Assembly (NCBI GenBank): GCA_023159155.1
Contig: JAJNNX010000012.1
Span: 558,001-622,000, forward strand
DNA: 64,000 bases
Reading direction: 5' to 3'
Source: Ustulina deusta
Taxonomy: Eukaryota; Ascomycota; Sordariomycetes; Xylariales; Xylariaceae
Shown one piece after another: positions 38,826-53,031 of this stretch. The notes below the pieces were generated by a model that did not search any database, was not told the origin of the DNA, and worked only from the letters and a program-made list of their open reading frames with translations. How positions within the stretch are numbered: the stretch's first letter is position 1; the number at the start of each line of letters is the position of its first letter. The position numbers and the translations under genes are program-made.

Positions 38826-40051
38826 CCTGCTCGCGTGCTTCGTTGAATTTCTCTTTTCCCCTTCGGTAGACGGATTACGGCGCCGCTCACGTTGTGGGAT
38901 ACGCTCGTCGCCGGATCTCGCGGTCGGGAAGGATGGGGAGGGATGACTGACGAGGAATGCCTCTAGGATGGCGACGGCAGATGTCGTTCGTGTATTATAT
39001 CCCCTTCGAGATATCGTGGTTATACCCAGCGCTAGCGCTGTCCTGCCAGGCTTCTACGCGTAGTCTAGAAGAGCGTGTCCCGTGTGGTTCAACGCCTCGC
39101 TCGCTCCCCAGCCCTGTTCCCACTTTGTGGTGCGATGGTGGATATGTGCAACATGCGTTGTGTGTAGGTATGCAGCATTATCTACAAATTCGGCATACTT
39201 AAAATCTCACGACTACCACTGTGCTTATAGGGCCGATGATAGCCTTTTCGGGGTGCAAGGACCGCCGATCTCGACTAGGTAGGTAGCCCACCTAGACTGG
39301 CCGTGTGACGTTCTATACCGGTCGGGATACCACTGATTTCCGATGTTTGGTACGGTTGTATAGGTACACGTATTTTTTGCTCGCAGTACTTTGTATTATA
39401 CATATGGACCAACATATATGGATAAATAGCTACGTTTGGTCTGGCTAGGCAAGATTTATAACAGCTCCCCATTTCTCCTTTGTTGCTTCGTAAAAACGTC
39501 AGAGGCTTTGTTTGTGAAGGTAAGACAGGCCGAGATAAGTATGGGTTGATCATCGAGGTACGGATCGGTCCAGCTCAGGATCGTAAAGAGACCAGTCTAG
39601 GAGGGAAGGATATATGGCAGAAGCCGAACTTTGATAACGTCAGGCTACACTACAATTGATGGATCCGTTACATGATGAAAACGTGTCACTGAGCAACTAC
39701 CTATCTCGTTACCGAGTTAAAACGGTCAGATCATGCAGATAGCATTTGGTGAGCCAACTTGCGGGGTCCGGGGCATTACGTAAATTAAGCTCGAAGCTGG
39801 GGTCTTATGTGCAGAATTGGGGACAAAGACTGGGATACCATGCTGTGTACCCGGCTTATCACTTCCTCGGCCTAATGTTGAGTTGGAGAGGGGATAAATA
39901 AATCAGGGGTCGTGAATCACCTACCTACACCGCAGCTCGAATTTTAGGAAATATTATCCTATATATATTTCCATGGCCGCCAGGAATTTAAGAGTTCAAG
40001 TTTTGAGTCCGTCATACTTTGTAATCGAAGGTTCCGTGAGCTCGGTAGGCT
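38826..40051. other. Permease promoter and flank of the transposon
   Basis: 1.2 kb of ordinary composition between the permease start and the left target-site duplication of the hAT element. No gene seen. Base composition changes abruptly at 40060. Confidence 0.5.
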
Positions 40052-40059
40052 ACCTCACT
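40052..40059. repeat. Left 8-bp target-site duplication of the hAT element
   Basis: ACCTCACT immediately outside the left terminal CAGGG; identical to 54474-54481. Confidence 0.9.
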
Positions 40060-40329
40060 CAGGGTTGGTAAATTAGTAAATTAGTATAGTATTTAGTAAT
40101 ACTAAAAATACTATAGTAATTTTTTTCCAATACTAATACTTACTAAAAATTTTTTAAAAAATACTTACTGACTAATTTTTTTAAAAATAATACTATAGTA
40201 TTACTATAGTATTACTAAAATACTAAAAAAATACTAAAATACTAAAATTACTAATAATAAAATCAAAAAATTACTAATTTACTATAGTAATACTAATTTA
40301 CTAATACTAAAATTTTTTCGAAAGTTTTA

Positions 40330-40330
<1 letters not shown>
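40060..40330 (+). repeat. Left TIR and subterminal TACTA/TAGTA repeats
   Basis: After the 13-bp terminal repeat the first ~270 bases are built of many TAGTA, TACTAA and TATAGTA units in both orientations. The right end (54175-54473) has the same make-up. In hAT elements, clustered subterminal motifs are binding sites for the transposase, so these are candidate sites (inference). Confidence 0.7.
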
Positions 40331-41110
<780 letters not shown>

Positions 41111-42870
41111 TGAAATATAATATTAAAAATATATATTATATTATATAATTAAAATTTAAAACTATAAATATTAAGAATTCTTTTATTTTATATTTTATAT
41201 TTTATTCTTTTTTATTATATTTAAAGTATAATATATTAAACTTATAACTATTATATTTTAAAAAATGGATTCTTTTATTTTAACTACTTCCGAAAATTCT
41301 TAACGATCTAGAAATACGTTTTATAATTCTAGTATTTTAAATACTAATACTTTTGAAAATTCTAAATATAATAAAAAAGATTATTAACTTGAATCTAACG
41401 AAAATTCTAAAATTTATATTTTTTAAAATAATCTATTTATAAAGGAATTATTACCTATTAATATTAATAAAGAACGAGAAGTTAAAGTTTTTTGTACTTT
41501 GTAAGTTTTATTTTTATTTTTATAATGAAAGTTATATAACTATTTATTAATAAAAATTAATTAGATGTGAATATTTTAAAATTGAAAAATTAATATATTT
41601 TCAATCTTTGAATTATATTAAACATTATAAAAGAAAATATTCTACTATAGCTTTTAATAAAAACTCCGAAAAATCTTTAATTAAATGTTAGTATTATAAT
41701 AATTATAATAATATTAATATTTTAAAATTAATTATTTTAATTTAGTGGAAAATATTCCTACTTCGAATTTATTTTTTAATTTAAGCAATAAAAAAAGAGC
41801 TAGAAATAATACTATTAAAGATTTTAACGAAAATAAAGCTTATAATAAAATATTAAATTTTATTATTAAAAATAATATTTCTTTTAATATATTAAATTCT
41901 AATTCGTTTAAAAAATTATTAAATTATTATAATTAGTAAGTTTAATTTATATATTTATATATTAACTAAACAATATAAAATATAAAGAAATATTAAATAA
42001 TAATTTATTTAGACTTTCTCCTACTATAAATCAACATAAAATTAAAAGAATTATTAATTCAATATTTATTAAAACTGCTAGTGATTTTAATTATATTTTA
42101 AAATCACATATTAATAATAATGGGACTTTTTTATTTATTTTTGATATTTGGACATCTAATAGTCAAACAGCTTATTTGGCTATTATTATTATATTTATTA
42201 ATCAAAATTTTAAATTAATTTATAAACTAATTGGTAAACTATAAAAATTATATAATAAATAATATATTTAATTAATATAATTATAAGTTTTGAAGCACTT
42301 ACGGAATCTCATACTAGAGTTTATATATATAATACTATTATAGAAAATATTTTACATAAATATCCTATTATTAGTTTTAATAATATTTTTAAGTATTTAT
42401 ATTATATTAATTTATAATTAATTTAATTTAAACTAATGTTTTTAGTTTTATAAAAGATAACGCTTCAAATAATACAAAGTTTATTAAAACTTTTCAAATA
42501 GACTATAATAATTCGTTAAATATAATATTTTCTAACAATATTTGTTGTTTAACCTATATTATTAACTTAGTTGTTAATAGAATATTAAAAAAATATTTAT
42601 TAAATTTAAAAACGGAAGAGGAATTATTTAATTATATGGATAATAATTACGAAAATAGAAATTCTTAAGGAAATAATAGTAAGTTAATTATAAAATAACA
42701 TTAATATATTATAAATATTAATAATAATTATAGATATAACAACTAAATTACAACAATTAATTCTTTCTATTAAATTTACACAAGAAAATAAAGATTTATT
42801 TATTGAAGGATTAAATAAATATAAACGCGAAGGCAATATTCCAATAATATTTATAAAAACTAAAATACCC

Positions 42871-43049
42871 TGTTATGCCTGGCATACCAGGACCAGTATA
42901 CACTCGCTATATATACGTACTATATCCGCTCTTACTTCAATAGAGAACCTTCCTTCTATAAGCTTTAGTTTTATAAGCCAACCTTACTAAATATATAACT
43001 TATCTTTCTATATATTGTACCTAACTTTGTAAACTTTCCATTTATAACA
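42871..43049 (+). repeat. 5' LTR of the Gypsy element
   Basis: 179-bp LTR, TG...CA ends, preceded by TACCC. It is aligned without gaps to the 3' LTR; about twenty differences, all transitions, mostly T or A here against C or G in the 3' copy. Confidence 0.92.
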
Positions 43050-44581
43050 ATTCTAAAGCTTTTTTTTAAGGTTACTTATAATATATTTGTATAATAGCCC
43101 CTAAAAAACCTGGACTATTAACTAGATTAATGCCCCTTAAAAAAAACAAATTAGCTATAGATAGCTAACAAAGCTATACTGATTTTTTTCTAGATAGAAA
43201 TTAAAGATTAAAGCCTAGTAGTGGTTTAATACCTAGTTACTAAAATAATAATAGTACTTTACGACTTAAAAGTGCTAACTAATTTTTATTATAATAAAAT
43301 ATTTAGTTTAAAGCAAAACTTAAAAAGATAAGTAAATAGCTAAAAAAATAAAAATAAACTGCTTTTGGATCGAAAGGATTTTGATTTATAAGCATATATA
43401 AATTAACATTAAAACAAAAACCTAAAAAATATAAATATTAAAAAAAAGCTAAGGATTTAAAAAATTTTAAATTTTTTAATTTTTTAGATTTTTTTTATAC
43501 TTTTTATTTGGAATATAAAGGTTAGCACTAAAAATAATATAACTTTTTTAATTCTAGCTTATTACTTATTTTTTTATTTTTTTTTTTGTTATTTAACAAA
43601 TTAGATCTAAGCAGTTCTAACTGTTAATTATTTTATTATTATAAACGCTACAATAATAATAAAAAGTTAAATATTAATTTTAGTTGCTTTTTAAAATTCG
43701 AATATTTTTTGTTTACTATATAGTTTATTTATAACTAATAAATTAAATAAATTAAAAAACTAAAATTTATATTTAAAAGTTTATAAAAAAAGTTTTAATA
43801 AGTTTAAATTTAAATTATTTATATAGTTAGCAAAATAAACTAGGATTATAAAAACTAGTATTAAGTTTTTTTTAAAAAAAAAACGTACTAGAATTACTTT
43901 TTTTATAAATCTAATTAAAAAATTTTTATTAATTAGACTAAAACTTTAATTTGCTAATTAATTTTTTTTATTACAAGTATTAGCTAGTAGTTAAAAAAAG
44001 TTTAATAATAGGCTAATTAAAACTTTAAAATATTTAATTAATATTTGTTTTAGATTAAAATTTAAAAAAAATAATAAAGCAATAATAAAAAAGCTATATT
44101 ATACTACTAAAAACTAACCGATCTGCTCTAACAAAAAATTATAAATTTTAATAATTTGTTATTTTAAAAAGGATTAGCAATAGTAAATATAGTATAGCAT
44201 TATTAAAAACTAATAATTTTTGCTTTTAAAGCTATAGAGCTTTAACAAAAATTTCTATATTTAAATATTAACTAAACTAATACTAATAAACCTTAGAATT
44301 AGTAATAATACTAAAGCTTTTTTAAGCAAAAATATTTTAATAATAAGGATTATTTTTACTAAAGCTAAAAGTACTATAATATAGTTTAAAACTAAAATAA
44401 TTGTTAGTACTATAACTAGCTAAAGTAATTTTATTTAAATTAGTAACCCTTTAATAATTATATACTTAAAAAGTTATTACTTCTTAAATATTTTAGCTAA
44501 TATACTTTTAATATATTTTAAAAATAGCTATAAAATAATTTTAATAATTACCCAAAGCAAAATAATAATATTTCGGACTTT

Positions 44582-44640
44582 TTTTGTTTTAATTATAAAA
44601 AAATAGGTTATATTAGTTATAACTATAAAAAACCTAACTA
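44582..44640 (+). other. RIP-ruined gag zinc knuckle of the Gypsy element
   Basis: Reads CFNYKKIGYISYNYKKP. The spacing is exactly that of a CCHC knuckle C-x2-C-x4-H-x4-C, but the second Cys, the His and the last Cys have all become Tyr (TGT or CAT to TAT), each one a G-to-A or C-to-T transition. Confidence 0.8.
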
Positions 44641-45879
44641 GTAATACTTACTAGAAAATTAAAAACGTTAGATTTAAGAAATTTAATTAAACTAAAAACA
44701 AAAAAACTCTAATATATTTTATTATTTATAAAAAAATAATTATTATTTAAATTAAAATTGTTTATATAATTTTTTAGTATATTTTAATAAATATTTAAGT
44801 AATAATTAAAAAAATAAAAAATAGTTTTAATTTTAGTTATAAAGCCTAGGCTAAAACTATAGCTTTTTATATTTGTTTTGCGTTAATTTTATATTTTATA
44901 TAACATTTATTTTATTAGCCTAAAAAAACTTTTATTAAAAATATTTATTAATTTAAATTCTTATATTAAATATAATTATATTAGTTATATTTTTGCTTTA
45001 TATAACAAACTAAAAAAAGCTCTATTTTATATCTATGCTTTATAATATACTGCTAAAAGTAGATTTCTTAGTTATAGCGCTTATTGGGTTATTTATAAAT
45101 TTATTAATAGCTATAAGGTAACCCGAAAATTTTGGCGTACTTGTGTTACTATTAACTAAAATAATCAGTTAAAAAAAATCTAGTGCTTTTTTCTTAAACT
45201 ATATTAAAAAACTAAAAAATTATATTTAATTTGAGTTCAAATTACTAGTTTTATAGCTTAAGGCCTAAGCACTTTAAGTTAGTTATAACTTATTAATTTG
45301 CTAGGGCTTGCAAAAATAAGAAATATTGTTAAACTATTATATACTTTTTTGAACCTTTTTAATTAAAAAAATTAAAAACTAAAAAAAATTATATTAGTTT
45401 TAAAGATATTTTGTTAAAATTTTATAACTTAGCTGATTTTTTTAATACTAATAAAGCTAATATTTTTTTATATTTTAAACAAAAAAACTTAGCAATTAAT
45501 CTATAAAATAACGCTATAGTACTTTATTATTTTATTTATTTATTAGCCCAGAACAAACTTAAAAAACTTTAAAAATAGTTTGTAGAAATAATAACTAACA
45601 AAAAGATATAAAAATTTAAAAGTTTAGCTAGGGCTCTTATTCTGTTTATTTTTAAAAAAAATAAAAGTTTAAAACTATATATAAACTATAAAAAACTTAA
45701 CTATATTATATAAAAAAATTGCTACACTTTCTTTTTTATTTTAGAATTAATAAATAGACTTATATACGTTAAAATATTTACTAAAATTAATTTTAAAAAT
45801 ATTTATTATTATATTTAAATTAAAAAAAGAAATAAATAAAAAATAGCTTTTTATATATATTATAACTATTATAAATTTC

Positions 45880-46810
45880 TAGTTATACCTATAAGTTTAT
45901 ATAATACCCCTGCTACTTTTTAAAACTATATATATAAAATATTTAATAATATTTTAAATATATTCTATATTATATATTTAAATAATATTTTTATATTTTT
46001 TATAAATAAAAAATCCTATATAAAACATATTTAAAAAATTATTAAAAAACTTTAGAATACTAAGCTATATATTAAACTTTTAAAATATTAGTTTTATTAA
46101 AAAAAACTTAAATTCTTTAAATATATTATATTTAGTTAAAATATTAAAATAAATCTTAGTTATATTAATATAATTAAATAATAGCTATTTTTTAGTTTTT
46201 ATTATAAGCTATAATAATTTTTAAAGTTTTATAACTTTTATTAGCGCTTTATTAAAAAGTATTTCTAAGTTACTGCTTTTCTAACCTAGTATTTAAAAAA
46301 AAGCACAACTAGAACAAAAAAAAGTTAAATCTTTTTAGACCGTTTTGCAGTAAAAGCTTTTAAAAAGCTTTAAGACCTATTTAAAAAAGCTATTCTTTTT
46401 ATATATTTTGATTTTAAAAAGTAAATATTAGTAAAAACCAATTTTTTTAAAGTAGCGCTAGTAAAAAACCTTTTTTAAAAAAATAGTTAAAATAGATAGC
46501 GTTTTGTTACGTTTTATTTTTGCAAGTTTATTAATATAAAATTAAATTATAGGACCTTAAATCAAAAAATGTTTGTAATTATAAAATATTTTAAGTATTA
46601 GTAGTATTATTTTTAAAGAAATAAATTATTAGTTAAAATATTAACTAACTATAGTAATTTTTAAACGTTTATAAAAACTTTAAAGCTAAATAAAAAGCAA
46701 GCTTGTTAGTATATATATTTAGTTCTTTTTAATTTTATTATTAAATATAAGTAAAGCAAGCAAAACAGGGCTAATTTTTTATTATGCCGACCTGATTATA
46801 TAGGTAATTT
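45880..46810 (+). other. Reverse transcriptase and RNase H remnants of the Gypsy element
   Basis: At about 45890-46080 the frame reads NTPATF then YLNNIFIF and KLYIKLLK, the degraded form of the NAPATFQ...YLDDILIFS...KLYxKLSKC block; both catalytic Asp of YLDD read as Asn. At about 46430-46810 the RNase H region is visible as LNQKMFVIIKYFKY, TLKLNKKQA and FNFIIKYK, ending with CRPDY. Stops occur throughout. Confidence 0.8.
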
Positions 46811-47199
46811 GTTTTAAAATATTAATCTTTTTTTAATACTAAAAAAAAAGATTATAATAGTATAGACTAAGATTTCTAATAAGTACTTAAGGGTACTAAT
46901 AAGCAAAGTGTGTGCTGTCCGACCTTTTAAAAAAAGGATTATTTTTGTATAGGCAGTTATATATATATAGGCGCAAATAGCTATAAGTAATAAGAACTTT
47001 TAAAATCTAGATATATTATAAAGCTTATAAAACATGATTTAAAATATTTAATAAAAAAACCCCAAATATAAATTGATTAAAAAGCGTATTAATACTAGAA
47101 AGCTTACGGACTTTTAATAAATAATTAAAAAATCTTTTTTATATTATAAAAATAAAATTTATATTTTTTTTAAAAAATTTGTTTATTTTTAGTTTATTA

Positions 47200-48200
47200 A
47201 ATTGTATTATAATAACTTATTAGTAGGGCATTTTAGACAAAAACATATGCTTAAACTACTATAGCGCAAGTTTTTCTAGCCGAAAATAAAAACAAATATT
47301 AACAACTATATAAATAGTTATATAATATGCTTTAGATTAAAAGCAAAATACTACTAAGAATATAGCAAACTTAATGTTTTACTTATATTTTTAGTTCTTA
47401 TATAAAAACTATTTATAAACTTTATAGTTAGACTGCTTTTAATTTTTTATAAAAATTATTAAATTAATTATATTTTAGTAATTATTAATAAATTTATTAA
47501 GTTAATATATTTGTTTTTTATTAATACTAAAATAATTTTAATATAGTTTGTTATTTTATTTTATTAAAAAATCAAATATATTTATAGAAGTTCTATAAAT
47601 ATTGTGTTAAACCGCGGCTCCTTTTTTACCAGTTATTTTTAGTTAGACTTATACTATTACTTTAAAATTAAAAAAAAATATTTGGTTATGTTTCACCCCC
47701 GAACTAATAGGCAAACGGAACATATAAATCAAACAATCAAAAACTACTTTAGATATTTTATTAATAATAAACAAACTAATTAATTATAATTATTTTTTTA
47801 AGTATATTTTGTAATTAATTTAGCTATTAATAGTATAACTAGCAAATCACCTTTTAAAGCTTTATATAGCTATATACTAGAGTTTAGACTATTTGTTAAA
47901 AATAACTTTACTTTAAAAGAAGTGCTAGTAGTACAAAAATAATTATAAAAACTATAAACTATTAAGAATAACTTAAAAAATTAGTAATAAATTGTAGTTA
48001 AAAAGTATTAAAAATATTATAATATTAAACATAAACTTATAACTTATAAAGTTAGAAATATAGTAGTATTATTTATAAAGAACTTAAATTTTAAATATCT
48101 TAAACTTGCACTTAAGTTTATTAGCCTATTTTAGATCCTTAGCTATATTAGATTATAGGCGTATTGCTTTATATTTTTAGTATAATATGCTTATTTTTAT
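47200..48200 (+). other. Integrase remnant of the Gypsy element
   Basis: About 47215-47350 carries the HHCC-type region (AGHFRQKHMLKLL). 47600-47740 carries GSFFTSYF and FHPRTNRQTEHINQ, the degraded form of the core-domain DRGSQFTS...YHPQTDGQTERVNQ signature. A tail with VRNIVVLFIKNL follows to about 48200. Numerous TAG/TAA stops. Confidence 0.82.
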
Positions 48201-48269
48201 AACATTTTTTTTATTTAACTACTTAAGCTTTAGAAAGCTAATACTATATATAACCTATTTATGCTAGAC

Positions 48270-49897
48270 TTTATAAACAATTTAAATAAATAAAAAATTA
48301 AAAATATAGTAGCAAAACAAACATATAACTATAAGTTATATTATAAAGTTAAATAAAAAAGCTGGCTAACTAAATATAACTAATAAATATTAGTTACTAA
48401 TATTATAGTACTTAAGGCAATACAAACTTTTAAACAATAATAAAATTACTAAAAAAAAAAGAACTTCTAACCTAACAATTTATGCCTAAACCAGTTATAA
48501 AAAAAGATTGATTGATTTTATTTTTACTTAAAGGTATTTTGCTTTATTACTTAAAGATTTACTACTTTTATAATTATATTGGCCCAAAACTCTAGCAAAT
48601 TAATAAAACAAACCTACAAATATTTATATAGTTAGAATTAAACTAACTATTTTAAATATTTAATCTGCGCTCTACTATTAAGCTATATACAAACTACTCC
48701 TAAAATTAAATCTTATTAAAATAGGTAATATTTATATTAGTTATATTAGCTAATCTAGTAATCTAAATAATTTAATTAGTAGCGCTTACTATTGCTTTTT
48801 ATATTTTTAATATAAAATAATAAATAGCTAATATCTATAGTATATAACTATAATCCTTAAATTAAAAGCATAGAACACTTTTATAAAAATATGCCTAGCG
48901 TTAAGCTAACATTTAATTATATTAAATAATTTTATAAACTAAAAGTAAATAAAAATATTTATAGTATTAAAAAAAATATGCGCTACTACTTAGAGCTACA
49001 CGTTTTTTTATTGCATTATTATTTAAATATATGCAGTACAGGTATTCTAAACCTATATAAATAACTAACAAATATACTATAAAATAAGAATAGAACTACT
49101 TATTTTTAAATTGCCCAAAATATTAGTAATTTTAAACTAGGAGTAATAGGTTGCTATAAGGCAATAGAATGCTTTTAGCAAACAAAATTAAATATTAGCA
49201 AATTATTAATAAAACTTTAGAAATACTTGCTAAGTACCCAAACCTGTTTTATCTACAATTTTATAATTATTTTTATTTAATTTAAAATTAAAAAACTAGT
49301 AAAACTAGTCTAGCAATTTGTTTATACAAACTATATTAAAAAATATTAAACTTAAAACTTAATTATATAATATATTTAAGTTAATAAAAATATTAATATA
49401 AAACAAATATAATTATATTTATTAGCTTATATATTTTTTTGCTTTTTTGGCATTTATTACAAAAGAAAACCCTTGCTTTTTTTATTATATAAATAACTTA
49501 AATAGGCCAGCCAAAATTGGGCTAAGCTTTATTATAAATATTACTAAAATAGCATTAATATACGTATACTTTATAAACTAGATCTTTAATAGTTTTACGC
49601 CTATATATTTTGTTTTTAGCGCATATATTTTGCTTGCATATATAACGCTTATAATTACAATAGTTATAGCTATTAATTATTTTTTAATAAACAAAGCATT
49701 AAAAGCAATAGTTGCAGTAGTTCTATAAAAACTTTTTATTAAAAAAAATATAGGAAGGGTTAGAAATAGTATTAGATATAGTAATATAAACGCAAAAAAA
49801 AAAAAAAAAGGTATAAAAACAAAGTAAAAAGAGGGAGAAATAATAGTAGCAATATGTATAAGTAGCTAAAACTAATAAATAATAATAATAGTAGCGG

Positions 49898-49938
<41 letters not shown>

Positions 49939-50364
49939 AAGCTAAAATATTTATATAAAACTAGATCAGCTTTATAAATAACTTATGCGTGGCCTACGCT
50001 CAAATTACTAGTATTAAAATTTACTATATACTTAAATATATAATATATATATATATACTATATTATATATATACTAAAACTCCTAATTAATAATATTACA
50101 TAAGTACTAAAATATTTATATTAATAATAATAATAATACTATATATTACTAATATAACAAAAGTACTTATATATTTATACTTATAATACCTAATTAATTA
50201 TACTATATTAATCGTATATATATTACCCCAATTCTATATAAACCCTATACTTAAATTATCTCCTATCTATACATATATACTATCTACCTATATTATGTAT
50301 TTTATATCTTGTATACTTATATATATTAGGTTAGGAACAACCTAACTAAGGAAAGAAAGATAGT
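48270..50364. other. Unassigned 2.1 kb between integrase and 3' LTR
   Basis: Longer than the usual untranslated tail of a Gypsy element. No domain is recognisable after RIP. It includes a poly-A run of about 32 at 49902-49933 and TA repeats near 50040. It may be an extra ORF, a long 3' UTR or another nested insertion. Confidence 0.4.
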
Positions 50365-50543
50365 TGTTATGCCTGGCATACTAGGACCAGTACACACTTG
50401 CTATATATATGTACTATGTCCGCTCTTACTTCGATAGAGAACCTTCCTCCTACAAGCTTTAGTTTTGTAAGCCAACCTCACCGAATATACAACTTATCCC
50501 TCCATATATTATACCTGACCTTGTAAACTTCCCATTCATAACA
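50365..50543 (+). repeat. 3' LTR of the Gypsy element
   Basis: 179-bp LTR identical in length to the 5' copy, followed by TACCC. It retains more G+C than the 5' LTR. Confidence 0.92.
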
Positions 50544-51204
50544 TACCCCTTAGTAAATCAATAAATAATACTTATAATAAATATTATATACTTATAAAAT
50601 TATAGATAATATTACCTGTTGGAATTCTACATTTAATATGATAAAAACTGCTCTTATAGTACAAAAAGCTATAGAATATGTTGGAAATAATATATCAAAA
50701 ATCAAATTTAAAAATAACATTTTAAGTGAATTTGAATAGGAAACTTTAAATTATTTAAAAGATATATTTGAAGTTTTTTATAAACTAACAATTAAATTAT
50801 AAGAAGAAATTTATACTATAATAAATAAAGGATTATTATATGTTTATCAAATATATAATAAATTAAATTTTGTTATTAGAATATTTAATAAAAGAATTAA
50901 TAATAATGAATTTTTAGTAAGTAATCTTTTTAATATAAATATAAATAAAATATTAATTATTAATAGCTTGAATATTATTTGGATTTAATTACAGCAATTA
51001 AAGCTGGAATTGAAACGTTAAAGATTTACTTTCCAGAACAAATGTTAAAGCCGGATTTAAATAAATATAAAGCTTATATTTTAAGTATTGTATTAGATCC
51101 GCGATTTAAATTATTACATTTTTAACCTGGAGGGTTATTATATTTTTATAATAATATAAAAGACGATGTGTTAGAATTATTAAAAAACGAATATATAATG
51201 TATG

Positions 51205-51450
<246 letters not shown>

Positions 51451-52199
51451 TTGAAATATTGTTTCTAATTTTATTTAGGTTAAAAAACTCATTATCTGAA
51501 GATATATTAAATAATGAAGATATATATAATATTTCTGATAATAATTCTGACTCGGAAAATGAATTATTTATTAATTCTTCGAATAATTCTACTGATGAAA
51601 TTACTGTTTATTTAAACGAGGAAATTATTCAGCAACGGGTAATTATTTATTTATTTTATTTTTAAATTATTATTTATATAATTTTATTTATTTACTTTAT
51701 TTTTAAAGGTTCATCCATTAGATTACTGGAAAACAAACAGCCAAAAATATAAATATTTAAGTATTTTAAGCCGACAATATTTAGCTATTCCAGCTACTTC
51801 TTCAGCAGTTGAGCGGGTTTTTTCAATAACTAATAATATAATTACTAAAGGCCGTAATAAATTATTACCTTTAACGGTTAAACGTTTAGTATTATTAAAA
51901 AGTTGGAAGTTTATTAATATAAAGGAATTAAAAAGAGCTATTAAAGCTGAAGAAATTATAGAAAAAAGTGATGGAAACGAAGAAATTGAGTAAATATTCC
52001 GAGAGATGCTACCCTATAAGATAGGGTAATTATTTTAATTAGCTATAACTTTTTAATAACAGGTCGGATTATTTTTTACCATTTTTTAATTTTTTTGTTA
52101 TTCTTTTCTCTATACAACAATATATAGCAACCCCGAAACAATATATAAACAAAGGAGAAAAACAAAAGAAATATAAAAAAACACCTGATTTTTTATGTT

Positions 52200-53031
52200 T
52201 TATTTATTATTCATACAGCCTAGCCCTTTTCGAGCCCAAGATTGGTGGATTTTTAACCCTCGTTCCTTACTGAATGAATAGCCACATAGCGTACAAGTTG
52301 GTTTCTAAATTAAATAATTAATTAATATTAAAAATATAAAATAAAATATTATAAAAATAAAATAACTTACTTTATTATTTTCTATTAATAAATTGTTCTC
52401 TAAAACTTGGGTTTGATTATGTTGTATTAGTAAATCTGTATTCGAAGGCTGGTTTTCTGAAATAAAATAAGTCGATTTCTATAAATATAAATATTAATAA
52501 ATATAAAAAAATCGATATAAATTAAAAAAAATTAAACTAACCTTATCAGACTGAAAGAGTTGATCTAAGAAGCTTATAGGTGTAGGGTAGTCTTAGTATC
52601 GTTCGAAAAAAACGGGTTGAATAGGCTAAAAAAATAATTAATTATTATTATTAAAAGAATTAAAAAAAATAAAAAAAAATAAAGAAAAACTAACCAAATA
52701 TAGCATAGCTGTTTGGTTATCGAGAGGTTGGTTAATTATTGAATACAGAAGTATTTCAGGTAAAATATCATGTAATAGGTTATTTAAAACCGGTTTATGT
52801 TCGGGAAGCTTAGTAAAATTAATAAAAATAATTATAAAAAAATTAAAAATAAAAAGGAAAAAATAATAAAAATATACATACTTCACTAAATAAAACGTTA
52901 AATTGTTGGAGTTCATCGAGCAAAAAATTATAAGATCTAAAAGCTGCATCGAAATAAAACTTCGAAATAAGCGAAATCGAAATCACTTTATTCCAAGCCT
53001 AAGTAATCTCTTCGTTCTTAAGGGAAAACAT
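52200..53031 (-). pseudogene. Second gene of the hAT element: C2H2-type zinc-finger protein, two stops
   Basis: Five exons in transcript order: 53031-52882, 52808-52695, 52625-52542, 52478-52371 and 52304-52200. They are joined by four introns of 63-73 bases, all phase 0, with GTATGT, GTTAGT or GTAAGT donors and TAG or AAG acceptors. The frame is kept across every junction, giving 186 codons. It begins MFSLKNEEIT and includes LPEHKPVLNNLLHDILPEIL. The last exon reads CTLCGYSFSKERGLKIHQSW followed by ARKGLGC, a C-x2-C...H zinc finger with a late Cys. Two internal stops, TAG at codon 11 and TAA in exon 3, are each one C-to-T change from Gln (inferred RIP). The gene lies 207 bases beyond the transposase stop, convergent with it. 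I do not recognise the family; a DNA-binding or accessory transposition role is a guess. Confidence 0.72.

Larger units (their letters stand above)
42871..50543 (+). mobile_element. Ty3/Gypsy LTR retrotransposon, heavily RIP-mutated, nested in the hAT element
   Basis: 7673-bp element with two 179-bp direct terminal repeats beginning TGTTATG and ending CATAACA or its mutated form TATAACA. It is flanked by a 5-bp duplication TACCC (42866-42870 and 50544-50548). Order of recognisable, stop-riddled domains on the + strand is gag zinc knuckle, reverse transcriptase, RNase H, integrase. That order (integrase last) is Ty3/Gypsy, not Copia. A purine-rich tract (AAGGAAAGAAAGATAG) precedes the 3' LTR, as a polypurine primer site. 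It inserted into the hAT transposase coding region, so it is younger than the hAT insertion. All reading frames are destroyed. Confidence 0.92.
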
